DNA from: Isoetes taiwanensis
Taxonomy: Eukaryota; Streptophyta; Lycopodiopsida; Isoetales; Isoetaceae
Assembly (NCBI GenBank): GCA_021234155.1
Contig: JAJEKV010000057.1
Span: 6,793,821 to 6,857,820 of the forward strand
Reading direction: 5' to 3'
Length of the DNA: 64,000 bases
The position numbers and the translations under genes are program-made. Every line of letters begins with the position of its first letter. Within the stretch, counting starts at the first letter, position 1. The notes below the pieces were generated by a model that was not told where the DNA came from, made no database searches, and saw nothing but the letters and a program-made list of their open reading frames with translations. Positions 36,577 to 49,562 of the stretch are shown here, piece by piece.

Positions 36577-36848
36577 TTGAAGAAACGGCAGATTTTTGTA
36601 TTCATCAGAAACTGAAATACATGGAGCTAGCTATATAGCAGCAGCTATTGTCATAATAAACTCCCTCTCTATTGTAACTTAAGAGGGTAAAAATAAATAT
36701 CCAAAATAACCTCATGGTCATAAGCCTTGAGGATTTCAAAATTTATATAGTAAACTGCAGACAGTAAAAGCAATAAAGGTAAGCTATGTAGTTGTTCTGG
36801 ACTGATATAGATATGAAGCCCTGTAATATACTTTTAGAGATTGTCGAT

Positions 36849-37438
36849 TTACCGCATGAGGTCATCGATGGTGAACTTCAAAGAATGACCCGTGGTAATC
36901 AAGATCTGCAACCAATCATCCAATTCTTGAACTGTGTGCATGGTGTTGTTCAGTAGACTCATGGCTATAGCAATTCTCTGTGCTTGTTCTTTCTCATACA
37001 GTGTCCTGAAAATATTTTTTAGGCCATTATGTTCCCAAACAGCTTCAATCTTCAAGATCCTTTTTACTGCCTTTGCTCGAATCATATGCCACTTCAAGGA
37101 AGTTAGGCAATCAGCTACCTCATATCTCATAAAATTTGAACATCCATGTCATAAACTCGACCCGACCCCTGCATAATTAATGTGTTCAGTTGTGCTGCAC
37201 CAAAAATAGATAAGGTTAGTTATGCTGGTACTGTAATAGGCCAAGGTCTATTCCTGTCCAAATCTATTCTCAAAATTCCCTCTCTCTCTTTCAGTAGAAC
37301 CTCAAAAAAGTTGAAAAGACCCTTGTATGATCCCACTGAATCCCATTTTTTATCATATTCCAATCCTTTTTCCATTTTGTGAGCTAATGTCGCTCTACTA
37401 GCTTGGCTAAAAACTGTCCTTTCAACCAGTTTAGACAA
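36849..37438 (-). pseudogene. LINE ORF2 C-terminal tail, copy 2
   Basis: Counterpart of 2884-3594 with a few clustered differences. It has ALAHKMEKGLEYDKKWDS and RIAIAMSLLNNTMHTVQELD in two frames. Confidence 0.55.
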
Positions 37439-37597
37439 GGGTTATGATGTTGCATGGCCACCCTATTTCTATGTAGCCATACACACCACAAAGCAATAGT
37501 TCTGACAGTAGCAATAAATTCATCTTCTTCCTCTAGAAATGTCATAAAGTCCCGTGCAGAAATCCCTGTAGATATTCCTGCAATATTAGAAATCCAT

Positions 37598-38305
37598 TTC
37601 TAGAACTACTACGGCACAACAAGAATGCTCTGGCCCATGGGCATCTCCTTGATAACCAACACAAGTACATGCTGATAGCAGGCTAGTGAAACCATTATGG
37701 CCGGGATTAAAAAACCTCGCCCTTTCGGGTTTTCGAGGAAAAACCCTGACAATAATGGGATCACTAACCAATGCTAGGTCCAAAAAACATAATAGTTCTT
37801 GTACCCTCATGCTGACTAGCCTTATTGGGTGAAATACATTATAGCAAAGAAGTTGCCAAAGACGAAACATGTTTGAATTGTCTTCTCCATTGATCTTCAT
37901 CTTGTGTTCCGAAACCAAAGCTCTTCTCCAAATAGCCACGCTAAACCCTGCATACACAAAAAAGACGAACCAAAGGCCACCAAGGCCATTCAGGCACAAA
38001 GGCCTCCATCCAGGCACTAAGGCCTCCAATCAGGCACAAAAGCCTCAACCAGGCACACCGGCCCCAACCAGGCACAAAGGCCCTAACCAGGCACTAGGCC
38101 TCCAACTAGGCACAAAGCCTCCAACAAAGTGTTAGTTTGCAAACAAGTCATAAAACAGGAGAAGGGTGAGGGGGTGGGCGGGTGGGACCAAACACTAGAA
38201 AGGAGATGCTACATGAGGAGCTGATGAAGAGCAAGGAAGCGTGAAAGATGCTAAATAGCAAAGCACAAGGAAAACGACAAACTAACTACCTCCGTAGTTC
38301 TAGAA
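37598..38305. mobile_element. Non-autonomous insertion inside LINE copy 2
   Basis: Counterpart of 3647-4362, 8 bp shorter, at the same site of the LINE and with the same inverted ends and minisatellite (37981-38126). The reading frame across it on the minus strand is conserved over 147 codons, but I see no family in it. Confidence 0.55.
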
Positions 38306-38307
38306 CC

Positions 38308-39692
38308 TCATTTACCTTCTATTCGGTGAAATGAAGGTAAATGCCGTTTCCAAAATGGTAGTAACCATGGGCACTGAAAAATGTGCAATGGTGTCTCATC
38401 CTCCCCACAGCCTAGACTGCATGCTTCATCAATTATATCTTTGAACTTAGCTGCCCTAGTATTACATGACAAACTCTGATTCAACACTAACCATCTGAAT
38501 ACCACCATTTTTCTTTGACAATATAACTTCCAACCAATTCTAACCAATTTAATGGCTTTCTTTTCCCGACAATTCCATTTAGTTGCAATTTTTAGATTGG
38601 GTCTGTCTAGCATCAGTGGATATATCCTAGACACCTTATATCCAGGTTTATTTCTAATGAACCATGTCGGATGTTCATCTTTCAAGTTTTCTGCTTCCAA
38701 CACCCTTTGCATGACTGCATTATAAATTTTTTGATCAGTGCCTTTTCGACCAATAATTCTCTGTATTTCCTGCCAAGTTTTCCATCTGTCATTGTCCCTA
38801 AGATCATCTAAAGTTCTGATACCAGCTGTATTCCAAATTTTGTATCTCTGAGGAAATTTCAGAGCCAAGCAACCTTCCCTTTGAGTGGTTAGTCCCATAT
38901 GCCAAAAAAAAATGACAATTCTTGTTCCGCAAATTCTCATCTGTTTCTCTGAAGAATAAAGAGACTTCATTCCAAGCATCCATTAATCTTCTGACTATGG
39001 GAGAAGTATGAGGACTGGCATTAAACTGAATGAAAGCAGACTCGGGCAGTTGATGTGGCATGTTTCCTTTTCCTACTGGTCTTGACAATTCAATCCAATA
39101 TCTTAATAACTTCATTGCTGGTGACCTTGAATTATGTATGGCTCTCCACATTAGTTTAGCAGCTAGAACATGTGCCTGCTTAAAAATGTCTTTACATCCT
39201 AATCCCCCTTCTTTTCTAGGCCTCACCAAATTGTGCCATGCCACTTTATGATCTTTATTCCATATGAAAGACCTGATTGCAGTTTCCAATTGTCTGTATG
39301 TATTTTTATCTGCTATAATGACAGAAGAAAAATATACATGTGTACCCGTGATGACACTATTTGCAATTTCAATTCTTCCAGCTAGTGACAGAGTCTTGGG
39401 ATATTGTGTCATTTTCTTTTTGATCCTGTTCACAATTGATGACCACAGACCATGTATATTCATATCCAAAGCTAAGGGTAACCCCAACAATTTTGTTGCC
39501 GTTCCTTTTGGAAGGATGTGTAGCCCTCAATCTCATATTTATCTGAGTCCATCATAGCTACACACTTACTCTTATTCAAGAAAACTCCTGAAGCTTCTCC
39601 AAAACCATCTAACATGCTTAAGAAATTTCTCATACTCTTTCCATCATTTTGTAGAAAACAGAATGTATCATCTGCATATTGCATTAGAGTTA
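38308..39692 (-). pseudogene. LINE ORF2: RT palm, RT C-terminal region and zf-RVT
   Basis: The minus strand starts with the RT catalytic box QYADDTFCF (about 39670). Next come KSKCVAMMDSD, LGLPLALDMNIHG and SLAGRIEIANSVI, then IRSFIWNKDHKVAWHN and the zf-RVT cluster SLGCGEDETPLHIFQCPW. A frame change near 39480-39520 and another near 38900 break it. The endonuclease and the first RT motifs are missing because of 5' truncation. Confidence 0.85.
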
Positions 39693-41719
39693 CTCGCAAA
39701 AGGTGATTTACTTGGTCGTACAAAACCTTTGCTTAACAATTCCCTCACTTGCTTTTTAACCTCTTCAAGTTCTAGAGGACTTAATCGGTAGGGAGCACGT
39801 GCCATGGGCTTGACTCCAGGTTCAAGCTCAATTTCGTGCTCGACACCCCACGAGGGTAGTGGTCCCTCCAGTAACTCTTCCGGAAAAACATCCTTAAAGG
39901 CATGCAAAAGATCTTTTAATCTTTGGTCTACCTCAGAGTTTATCCCGGTGTTAACTACCAATGAGTTACACGATTTGACAATCAAATCATCTTTTCTCAA
40001 GTACATCAAAGAAAAAACATTTGTATTAACTTTGAAAACCTTTTTAGCCTGAGTGGCTGACATAAGCTTACTAGGCTCTACATGCGGTAAACCTTGAACC
40101 CTAACTACTCCATTTGACTGTAAATTGAAAACTAAGGTGTGTGTTGGCCAAAGAATCTGTGGCTCAACTTGCTGTAACCATTTCATGCCTAGAATGACAT
40201 CATATCGCTTCAACTGAGCGATGTCTAGATCTATGGACATAGATGTTACAACCTTGGACTCTTTGTCCAACAAGTCCAAACAAACACCCCGTGCTTGTTC
40301 ATTGTGATACTGAGTTTGTGGCCCGGCCTCAGACTCGATCACGTACAGAGCCACCTCATTCAATTCCAGCCCCAGATCTTGTGCTAGATCTGCAGAAATA
40401 AAGTTATGAGTGCTTTTAGAATCAACCAAAACAACCACGTTTCTACCATTGATTCTACCTAGCAATCTGATAACTTTATCTGCATAAGAGCGGGAAGTAG
40501 GGCTTACCATCTCTTCTCGAGTGATAACTGATAACGCCTTTACCTCCGGCTTATCATTTACCTTTGCAGTGCTGGCCAAAGCTTTCTTGCGAGGCTTTAT
40601 GCATTCTCGGGCAAAATGTCCGACCACCCTACAACGATAACACCCTTTAGGTTTATCCGTTTTGGCTTCACCATCCTTGGCCTTGCCCCCGGCGGCCTTT
40701 TCCTTATCCTTCGGATCATTCTTCTGCTTCTTAGCAGGAGCAAATCCCTGGGAATTTCCTCCGGCCCTCTTTGCCTTCCAATTAACAACATTCTGAGCCT
40801 TCTTGAATTCTTCCCTACCCACCAGTTTCCTGGCCATCTCAACAGCCAACTCAAAATCAGCAGGTTCAGCTTGCAGCAGATGCGTGCGAATGCTAGCATC
40901 CCGTAGACCATTTATAAAATGATCCACGCGCATCCCTGCAGTAATATCGGGTAATCGTAAAAAGAGCGCCCTGAGCTCCATCACATAATCCCACAGAGAC
41001 CCTGTCTGAGTGAGCTCCTTCAGCTGCTGTATGAGCGCATGCCGCCGGTCATAATGAGATGCATACTCTTGTCGGAATAAATGACAAAATTCCCTCCAAG
41101 TACGCAGCTTCTGACCATTCTCGGTATGAATGTCCCACCACCCCTTCAGTTTCAGGATGGCATACATAAGTCGAGCATTCTCGCCCTTCTTCGTGGCTGC
41201 AAAATATAATTTCATTTGGTTGAACCATCGCATTGCCTGCTCTGGAGTTACATCCTTGCCATAGAAATCTGGCATTTTCACACGCTCTAGAGATTTAATC
41301 TCTTCCTCAGAAAGTTCCCCCAGGGACTCTTCTGACTGAGCAATGCCTTCTATAACATTCTGAGCTGCTGGTTCCTCGGCCAACCCTGTGTTAAATCCCC
41401 GTGGCGCACTAGGTCCTGGTCGTGCAACCCCGTGAGAAACACCCTGGCTTGCCCCTGGAGCAGTGGAAGCTGCCCCAACCACCTGCAGAAACTTCTCTAC
41501 TATGCTACTCAAGCGAAGTTCTCGGGCCTTTCCTTCAGCAACCCATTTCTGCAAGTTTTCCTGTATCAACCCTAGAGTTTTCTGAAACTTGGCTTGTTCC
41601 GCCCTTATCTCGTTCAGTTCTCCAGTTAAACGGTTGATATGACTCATATTTTCGTCAGGTAAGTTTCCACTTACCGGACCCCGCTCAGTACTTGCTCCCA
41701 GAGCGTTCCCGGCATTCAC
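39693..41719 (-). CDS. Gypsy gag-protease-RT polyprotein, N-terminal part
   Basis: One long open frame. It starts within gag, whose true start is probably at 41926, two bases after the primer site, with a frameshift near 41830. It contains the retrotransposon gag domain (MRWFNQMKLYFAATKKGEN, WREFCHLFRQEYAS), a CCHC zinc knuckle CYRCRVVGHFARECI and a protease region. The RT lead-in PYRLSPLELEEVKKQVRELL comes last. The protease active site reads VLVDSKSTHNFIS, with Lys where the family has Gly (D-S/T-G), which should abolish activity. The frame then runs into LINE sequence. Confidence 0.85.
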
Positions 41720-41928
41720 ATTAGCTGCTCCTGCAGTATTAACGTGATCGGCACCTTCAGGAATAACTGCTTCAGGAGCAGTTTCTGGGGTGCCCCCCCT
41801 TCCATCTCGAATTCGGGCAATTCATTGTCCAGATGAATGTCCTCGAGAGCAGGTATGATGCCATCTTCTAGGCATACCATCAATTGGTCCAGCCGGCATA
41901 TCAGGTACAGGTTCAGTTTCAGCCATTA

Positions 41929-41941
41929 GGCTGTGATACCA
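41929..41941 (-). other. Primer-binding site, tRNA-iMet type
   Basis: The minus strand reads TGGTATCACAGCC, one mismatch from the common plant initiator-Met primer site TGGTATCAGAGCC. TAACA just upstream is a plausible LTR end. Confidence 0.65.
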
Positions 41942-43112
41942 CTGTTACACGGCAGAAATTTTTTTCCTCGGAAACATTAGGGCGGATTTGGGGTCTCAAA
42001 ATGTGTTTACGCATTTTTTTTCCAAAGTCAGTATTAGTTAGCAAGTAGAAAGAGGAGCAGGCTTACTTGGCATCCACATGGCGAAATTTCATAAGACATG
42101 TTTGTGCATTCATTGCAACCACATTAATGGCCCGCATTTTTCGAAAATCGTATCGCGGAACAAAATAATGGCTACTTTTTCTGCCTACTGTGCACATGCC
42201 CACATGCACTAACCATCTTATCAAATTTTGGCACCAAGATTTCCATTGTTCACATTAGCGCCGCTACGTGCATCCTCTCCGCCTTCACTCTTCATTTGGG
42301 ATCCAAGTCTCCAATAGTGTCTATGTTTTTGCCTCTAAATTCATAGATTCTCTAAGATTCTACCAAGGTTCTCTTTGAGGTTTCGTGGAGATTCCCTAAA
42401 ATTTTATAAGATTCCCTCTAGATTCCATTAGATTTCCGTAAATTCTCCAAGATTCTATGACGATCCCCTTAGATTCCCTTAGATCCCTTTAGATTTTATG
42501 AGATTGCCTTAGGTTCCCTTACATTATATGAGATTCAAAGAGATTCTATAAAGATTCCCTTAGATACTCTAAGATTTCATCAACATTTTCCTAGATTGCC
42601 TTAGATTTTATGAAGATTCCCTTAGATACCCTAGATTTTAAGAGATTCCCTTAGGCTTGTAAATATTTTCCTAGATTCTCTCACATTTTATGAGATTTTC
42701 TTAGATTCCGTTAGATTCTACTGGATTCCTTTACATTCTAGAACTTTTTAGAACATTCTAAGGCTTTCTGGAACATTCTAAGACTTTCTGGAACATTCTG
42801 AGACTTTTAAAATATCCTAGAACTTTCTGGAAGTATTTCCCTAGATTCTCTTACCTTCCCATGAATTCCTACATTCTCGAACATTCTAGAACCTATTAGA
42901 ACAATTTGAAACTTTCTGGAAGAATTTTCATAGATTCCCTCCAGATTATGTTCTAGAATTTTCTAGAATATTTTGGAACTTTTAGAACTTTCTAGAGCCT
43001 TCCAGAACATTCTAGAACTCTTTTGAACTAGTTAGAATGTTATACTCCATTTTATCTTAACTGAATTATTACCCTTAAGTATATTTGAAACATAAATTAT
43101 TCATAGAATTAA

Positions 43113-43180
43113 TGCTTGGTCTAGTGGTTAGAATGGGGGGCTGGGGGGTCAATGACCAGGGTTCAAATCCCTCACACAAC
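43113..43180 (+). mobile_element. tRNA-like SINE head, copy C1
   Basis: The same A box (GGTCTAGTGGTTAGAATGG) and a B box GGGTTCAAATCCC. See the copy at 16461. Confidence 0.5.
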
Positions 43181-43489
43181 ATAAAAATTTTAAAAGCCTT
43201 TCCTTAAAGGATGAGCATTCAACGTGGGCCGTAGGATCTTGGACCCGATCAAGGGCCGAGATCGTGCCATGTGGCAAAAACCTAAAGCAACATGAGCCAT
43301 AGGATCCTAGATCGACGATCAAGATCAAGAACAACCTGGACGATTACATATAATTCCCAAAGCCATGTGCACCGTAGGATGTGGCCCGAAGCAATGTGAG
43401 CCGTAGGATCTCGGACCGACGACCAGGATCAAATCAACCTGGACCGTACCCTTAAGTATATTTGAAACATAAATTGTTCATAGAATTAA

Positions 43490-43557
43490 TGCTTGGTCTA
43501 GTGGTTAGAATGAAGGGCTTGGGGGTCAATGATCAGGGTTCAAATCCCCCACACAAC
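43490..43557 (+). mobile_element. tRNA-like SINE head, copy C2
   Basis: Second head in copy C, 377 bp after the first, with a few substitutions. A and B boxes are conserved. Confidence 0.5.
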
Positions 43558-44066
43558 ATAAAAATTTTAAAAGCCTTTCCTTAAAGGATGAGCATTCAAC
43601 GTGGGCCGTAGGATCTTGGACCCGATCAAGGGCCGAGATCGTGCCATGTGGCAAAAATCTAAAGCAACATGAGCCGTAGGATCCTAGATCGACGATCAAG
43701 ATCAAGAACAACATGGACCATAGGATCGATTACATATAATTCCCAAAGCAATGTGCACCGTAGGATGTGTCCCAAAGCAATGTGCACCGTAGGATGTGTC
43801 CCAAAGCAATGTGAGCCGTAGGATCTCGGACCGACGATCAGGATCAAATCAACCTGGACCGTAGGATCACTTACATATAGTCTATACACAAACTCCCAAG
43901 CCATCTGGGCCGTAGGATACGGCCCAAAGCCACGTGAGCCGTAGGATCTCGGATCAACGGTCGGATTTAGGAGGACAAACATAAGATCGCGACCAACAGT
44001 ACCCCCGTGCTCATGGACGTCCGTCAAGGGCCCGATTCCGGCTATGCCCTTGGGAGCATCTGTAAC

Positions 44067-44227
44067 ATTTGTTCTGTTATAGCAATATGATTGCTCAAAC
44101 ATTCCAAGTGATATGAATACAAGTTTTAGTTGAGTAGTTAAGTTGAATTTGTTCTGTTATAGCAATATGATTGCTCAAACATTCCAAGTGATATGAATAC
44201 AAGTTTTGTTTGGGTACTTAAGTTAAA
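44067..44227. repeat. 80-bp tandem duplication
   Basis: Units starting atttgttctgttatagcaat at 44067 and 44147 are nearly identical. The following 44230-44493 is AT-rich, with many tttcat motifs and no gene. Confidence 0.85.
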
Positions 44228-44825
44228 TTTGTTCCTCTTTTTTCAAGCATCTACATCATGTTTTCAAACTAAAACAGTCATGTTTCATTCATGTTTACAT
44301 ATTTCATTATGACAACTAATTTGATCAACAAATTTGAGATACAAATGTGATCAATTGTGACAACTTCAATATGATCCTACATGACCATACATGTTTCATT
44401 GAATATGACAATGTTCTGCCCAATATTTCAATGTTTCATTCATTCATATTTCATATTTCATGTTTCATTGAATGTAACATATTTTGTATCCATGGGTAAA
44501 AGAAAGCTAGGGTGTCTAAAAAAAATGCCCTTACATTATGTATAATGTAGGGCATGTAGGCACCCGTTTTTGTTATTTTTTTGAATTTTAGTTAGTTGGG
44601 ATATGTAATGATTAGGAGTAGCCACGTCAGCAATTCAAAATTATGAGTGGCAGTGGCAACCAGAACGGACCTTCATTGCAATTTTTCGGAGGGAGATTGC
44701 GAAGTGTTTCCTGTTTAGGAAAAAAATTTGCCGCCGTTCCAATTTTCTGTGTTTCTGAGTGATCAACGAAGTAATTCGACTGTAACTATTCTTCTTCCTC
44801 GAAATCCTTGCCAAAAATCCAAGCA

Positions 44826-47800
44826 ATGGACGCCTTTGCCTCCCGGAAGTCACCCAGATTAAACAAAAATTTGAAAATAGCCGATTCTAGCAAGAAAGCC
44901 GAAAAAAACAAGAGGAAGGTTCAAACTTCTGAGGAACCAGGGCCAAAAAGAAGACTTATTTGTGAAGGACCCGCTGTTGTGGAAGCAAAGCATGTAAGAT
45001 GTGTAAATGCGGATGAAATTTTTCCAGATTTACAACGGATAATGGACGACGGTGGGGGGGCCAAAGACATCTGGGGTTCAAAGAATCTAGCGTGAAAGCC
45101 GAGTGGGCGAGAACTTCTACAAACATTATGAAATTGTTTTTGGTAGCGGGAGGTCACAAATCGCCATGTACACGAGTACTTTGCTCGTGCATTTGCCCTT
45201 CAATTGACAGTAAAAAGTAGATTGGGATACTTTTAAAGTTTTGGCCAAAGATTTGGCAAAGGGAGGAGCAAAAGAATCTGCTATTACGAAGAAATTATGA
45301 CCTCTAAATCCACATCCAAGGTTCCTAAATTTCAGCAAGGATTTTACCCTAAGGAAGAGCTTGACTTTTGCGTAAACTCATTGCGGCGGTGTCATGGAGA
45401 GTTAATTAGCAAAGACATCCAAGGTTGAAGAACTGAAAATCCAGCCAGACGCAATTACGTGACAATATAAATAAGATTTCAGGAAGAAAGGATGCACATG
45501 AAGAGGACCTAGCACGATACAAGAAGACATCAATAGTGTTCTCGGCGGCCTTCCAGAGAATAAGAGAGACATCAAGACTGTGCAGCAGGAGGTAGACCTT
45601 TTGATGAGAGATAGAAACAGGAAGGAAGAAATGCTGAAGAGAATTCAGGAGCCATTGGAGAAAGCCATTCGGGAGAAGGAGTTATGTGAAAAGAGGATTG
45701 CAGAACTTGAGGAGGCCCACAAAGTTCAGTTTGAGTGCTGCAGACGGCTTGATGATATGCATAAGTACATGATGCATTCTGCAGCGATTCTCCTTCAGCC
45801 CAAAACAAGCTTAGTGATCTCTCCAGCTGAAGAAAAATTCATATCTGTGCATGGATGTGTGTTTTGCAGTAATGGCTTTGCTAATAATGAACCTATCCTA
45901 GTTGCTCCATGCGAGCATTCATTTCATATCTTCTGTTTCTCATATTCTATTTCTGCTGGACTATCCTGCCCAAGAGCATGCAAATGGGACGATAACATTT
46001 CAAAGACCTTGGGTGTGTACACTGGAGGTAAGCAGTATTTCATGATTTATGTTCAATTTGTTTTGCACCCGGATTACTTGCAATGTAGAATCCATTTACA
46101 TGTAGAATCCATTTACATGTAGATTCTTTGCACTTAAGGTTTTGCTACATGTAGGAGTGTACTGGTTATTTTATACTTATAGTTCCTTGGCTTGCATGTC
46201 ATACATATATGTGTTTCTTACATACATGTTGTACATTCACAGTGTAGGGTCCTAAATGTAGAACTTAAATACATAAAATTAGGAGTTGTGTACTGAGTTT
46301 TGTGGCAGAACATTTAGAGGTATTTTATGTACTGTGTGATGTGTACATGTGCATACATTGGAGCACATTCATGTACATTACATGTACATTCCATCTGGAT
46401 AAATAGCTGTTTACATATGTATGTACTCAAAGTACTTCAATGTAGATCAGTTCTAGTAATATGTACAGCTATTGATATGTACAGAACAGTTAGAGACTGA
46501 TTAGTTTGAGACTGATATCTGACTGTTATGTGATTTATTTTCAGAGCTTCAAAGTGCCAAAAAAACTACTGAGCAGAAATTACACCACAGATCAGGTGCG
46601 CTTGTTTTCAAATTCGATTTGCATTGTGTCAGAGGAAGCAATTTCTTATTCTTGGTTCGGTTTTCACAGTTTTGGAGGTTCCAAAGAAAATTGAGGTGCA
46701 AGATGTAGCCGAGGGAAAGAAAGCAGTGATTGAAGGAAAAAGCAAAATCACTATTCCTGCGGTGATACAGGTTGAGGAGGCTGGCACTTCAGGTCTGCAT
46801 GGTGACATTCCATTATGAGCGAGGAACTTCGAGATTGAGGGAGCAGGCTAAGGCCACATCTTCAAAAGTAAAGGCAGCAGCAGAAGATGTGACTCCAAAG
46901 AAGAACTCCACGCCTAAAAAGCCACAGAAGAAGATAATTGAAGCAGTAGAAACAGGTAAGAAAGCATTTTATTTTAGTGTACAGCAGCTGAGAAATCCAT
47001 GACATCCTATGTTTACAGGTCCTAATGAAGAGGAATATTCCGAGCATCAAGATGTAGAGCCCTATACTTTTAAGTTTGTGTCAAAACTTGCTTCTGACAT
47101 AGCAAAGGACGCTGAAATTCCTGACAATGAGAAATCAGAAGAGGTTGCGACGAGCGAGGATTACGGACCTAATAAGAATCTGAGTGAGGAAACCAAAAAA
47201 GTAGGGAAGGAAATGGATACTGACTCCGAGAAAACAGTATCAGCAGAGCAGAAGAATGATCTCTACAGGTAACTTGATCTACATTTCTTACATTTTTTTC
47301 TACATCTAGTATCCAAGTTAAAAACTTTAAAATAATATGGATAGTAGTAGACGAATGTAGATGATTTGTGTAAATGTAGTGGTCATTGAACCCGCATCGA
47401 GCTTGAATCTGAGCCATACGATGCCTTCTTGAACCGAATGATGAAGCTCAAGAAGGCAAGGATTTTCCCGGATCTTTGCACGAAATGGAGTGTTATTTAT
47501 TTGAACAAGATGTCTTTGGACATGGATGTGGGGAAATTTTCCAACCGGCATGTGGATATGTATGCCAGGTACTGGACTTTGAACTTGTTCATTTGCATGT
47601 GTAAGTCAAGTTAGTAATTGTATCCTTTTCAACTTGTTATAGGTACCTGCAGCTCTGTGTTCGGATGATAAGAAGGCCGACGTCTGGTTCTTCCCACTGG
47701 ACAGCTTCATGGAATTTGCAGCATGGGCCAAGGCAAGCGAAAAAGATAAATCTATGGCAGCCTCCGAGCGTGGAAGAGATATTGTAAAGGTAGCTCTTAC

Positions 47801-48450
47801 AGGGATAAATTGGCTGAAGTGCAGATGGATCATGATTCCAATGCTATGTAGAGTTACTGAACATCACACTTTGGCCATCTTCAACATGGCACTTACTAAG
47901 AGTAAGAACACCATCAACATTCGGATCTTCAATTCTGCCGGGACATTGGCGTTGACATGCTTGCACTTAAGAGGTATTTTGTATTTCACATCTCCTTTTA
48001 TTAATATTGAGTAGATTGGATACCATGTTAGCAGCTTCTTTCATTCATTTGCTACAAAATAGATCTGGTCTTTTGCAGGCTCCATATCCTCACTATGGCA
48101 CGCGGTTGTGTCGAGTGTCCCACTTTTTTGAAGCATGGTCAAAATCCTTCACCAGTTGTGAAGATTCATAAGTGTCCACAGCAGAAAGATGGGGATTCAT
48201 GTGGCCTCTATGTTGCGGCTTATATCATGCGAAGTTTGTAGACACAATCGGTGTGGGTAAAACTACCAATGTGAGTGTCTCACTTCTTTTGTCTTGCAAA
48301 CAAATGGTTTTTAATACTTATTATGTAAGTATTGTTGTCACATTTGCAGATTACCCGAAACTGGTTCTTGACAAAGTATGCATCTGATCGTCGTGATGTT
48401 CTCACCCGAGCACTACTTCAGGAGTTAGACCACATTCAAATCGCTTTTTA
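44826..48450 (+). pseudogene. Element I coiled-coil/RING/Ulp1 SUMO-protease gene
   Basis: The ATG at 44826 opens a basic N-terminus (SRKSPRLNKNLKIADSSKK). A coiled coil follows (about 45520-45740, EKAIREKELCEKRIAELEEA). Next is a RING-H2-like finger (45860-45990) with spacing C-x2-C-x14-C-x-H-x2-H-x2-C-x10-C-x3-C. After a Lys/Glu-rich linker comes a C48/Ulp1 fold at about 47395-48450: DVWFFPLDSF, catalytic His in EHHTLAIFNMA, Asn in place of the usual Asp (RIFNSAG), and the Gln/Cys box QQKDGDSCGLYVAAYIM (Cys codon 48200). It ends LLQELDHIQIAF. Introns include 46028-46544. Frame breaks at a G run (45055), near 46800 and near 48228 make it a probable pseudogene or error-prone consensus. Ulp1 enzymes process or remove SUMO. 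The RING part could be a separate gene. Confidence 0.65.
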
Positions 48451-48636
48451 AACCTATTAGACCACACTGGTACTAATAAATGTTGCTAAGAAACAGACCT
48501 CTCCCTATTGTCAATACTAAACACTATTTGATTATAAAATACACATTTTTTCATTGAATTTGAATACAATCTCTTTTTATTCAACTCCACCATACTTTAT
48601 TGATAAATTGCATGTTCTTTCATATCGGTGTACGAG

Positions 48637-49318
48637 AAAAGGTTGATAGTGTTTGATATCAATAATGTTTTTGGCAAAACAAATACATAGGACTTTGGTA
48701 TCGGATGATCAGCTAGTTGGAAATTATGACATAATAGGCAAGAAAGTGTTGTTTTAAGGCCCCACCTAGACGAATTCCTGGAATTTGTATTTGAACACTT
48801 TGAAGTAGGAATATGGTCATCAATAGCTCCATGGAACCTATCAAGAGTAGTGGATAAAATCTTGACAATGACGCAGATAAGGGACTTAAGGTTCACCTTT
48901 GATGGAAGCCACTGTTTGGAGCTGCCTTTCCGGATTGCAGCAAGTGAAGATAAACCTTTGTATCTGAAGCCAATTGAGTTTATATACGAGAAGTATCCAG
49001 ACAGGAATAACAGCAACACACTAATAGTAGACGACTCCGAGTACAAGATGCTCTTCAATCCCAACGAAAATTGCATATGCCCACCTTCATGGCAGGGAAA
49101 GTGATGTTGAAGACACAGGTCTCTTGACACTTCTGAAACCATGGCTAGAGGGTTTGTTGATAGCACCAGACCTGCAACAGTATGTGAAGCAGAATCCTTT
49201 ACGCAATCCATCCGATGTACTAACAACAACTGTTTGGAGGCAAATGCTTTCAGAGGGCTACAGTGACAGAGATGGCATGTCCAGGCTATGGACAAGCTGC
49301 AAGAAAGTAACATATTAA
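48637..49318 (+). pseudogene. NIF/FCP1-like HAD phosphatase fragment
   Basis: The order of motifs matches plant NLI-interacting-factor-like phosphatases: KRLIVFDINNVFG (first Asp of the HAD site), RPHLDEFLEFVFEHFEVGIW, VDKILTMTQIRDLRF, NSNTLIVDDSEYKMLFNP, and LLIAPDLQQYVKQNP at the end. Two or more stops and a frameshift near 49104 interrupt it, and the second Asp of the DxDxT motif is replaced (FDIN). It lies just after the Ulp1 gene on the same strand with no visible introns. It is probably a captured host gene piece. Confidence 0.7.
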
Positions 49319-49562
49319 AACAGCAGAATAGTATGTCTGCGGCTTCACATCGGTACCGTGACCAGATTTTGAATGTAAATTAATGTTAATATAAAACATG
49401 AACAACGGACTTGTATATATTGGCATCATATATGATATGACCAGGTTGTATATCTTGTGATATGTAATACAAGAGTTTTTGTCTCCATACATGTTCCACT
49501 TTCTTCTTTGTTTCATGAATCAAAAGAAAAGCTATTGATATCCATTATAACAGAACAAGTTC

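Larger units (their letters stand above)
39693..41943 (-). mobile_element. Ty3/gypsy retrotransposon, 5' half (gag, protease, start of RT)
   Basis: Primer-binding site, gag, zinc knuckle, protease and the first RT residues lie in order on the minus strand. It ends at RT residues GFVRPSKSPFAS. The following motif [13 protein letters not shown] is at 16128, with only about 9 bp missing between the halves. Upstream of the primer site, 41944 to about 42290 probably holds the 5' LTR, but I could not set its outer end. Confidence 0.8.
42290..43985 (+). mobile_element. Heat-shock-array/SINE repeat element, copy C
   Basis: It shares with copy B the array start (CATAGATTCTCTAAGATTCTA at about 42343), the TTCCCTTAGATTC units, a decayed TTC/GAA block (about 42930-43030), tRNA-like heads, CCGTAGGAT motifs and the ACAAACATAAG end. 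Its head region is tandemly duplicated (period 377, from about 43070). The CAAG left terminus is not clear here. Confidence 0.6.

Noticed and set aside
48597-49313. Minus-strand ORF of 238 codons
   Set aside because: It is the reverse of the NIF phosphatase fragment, whose plus-strand motifs are clear.
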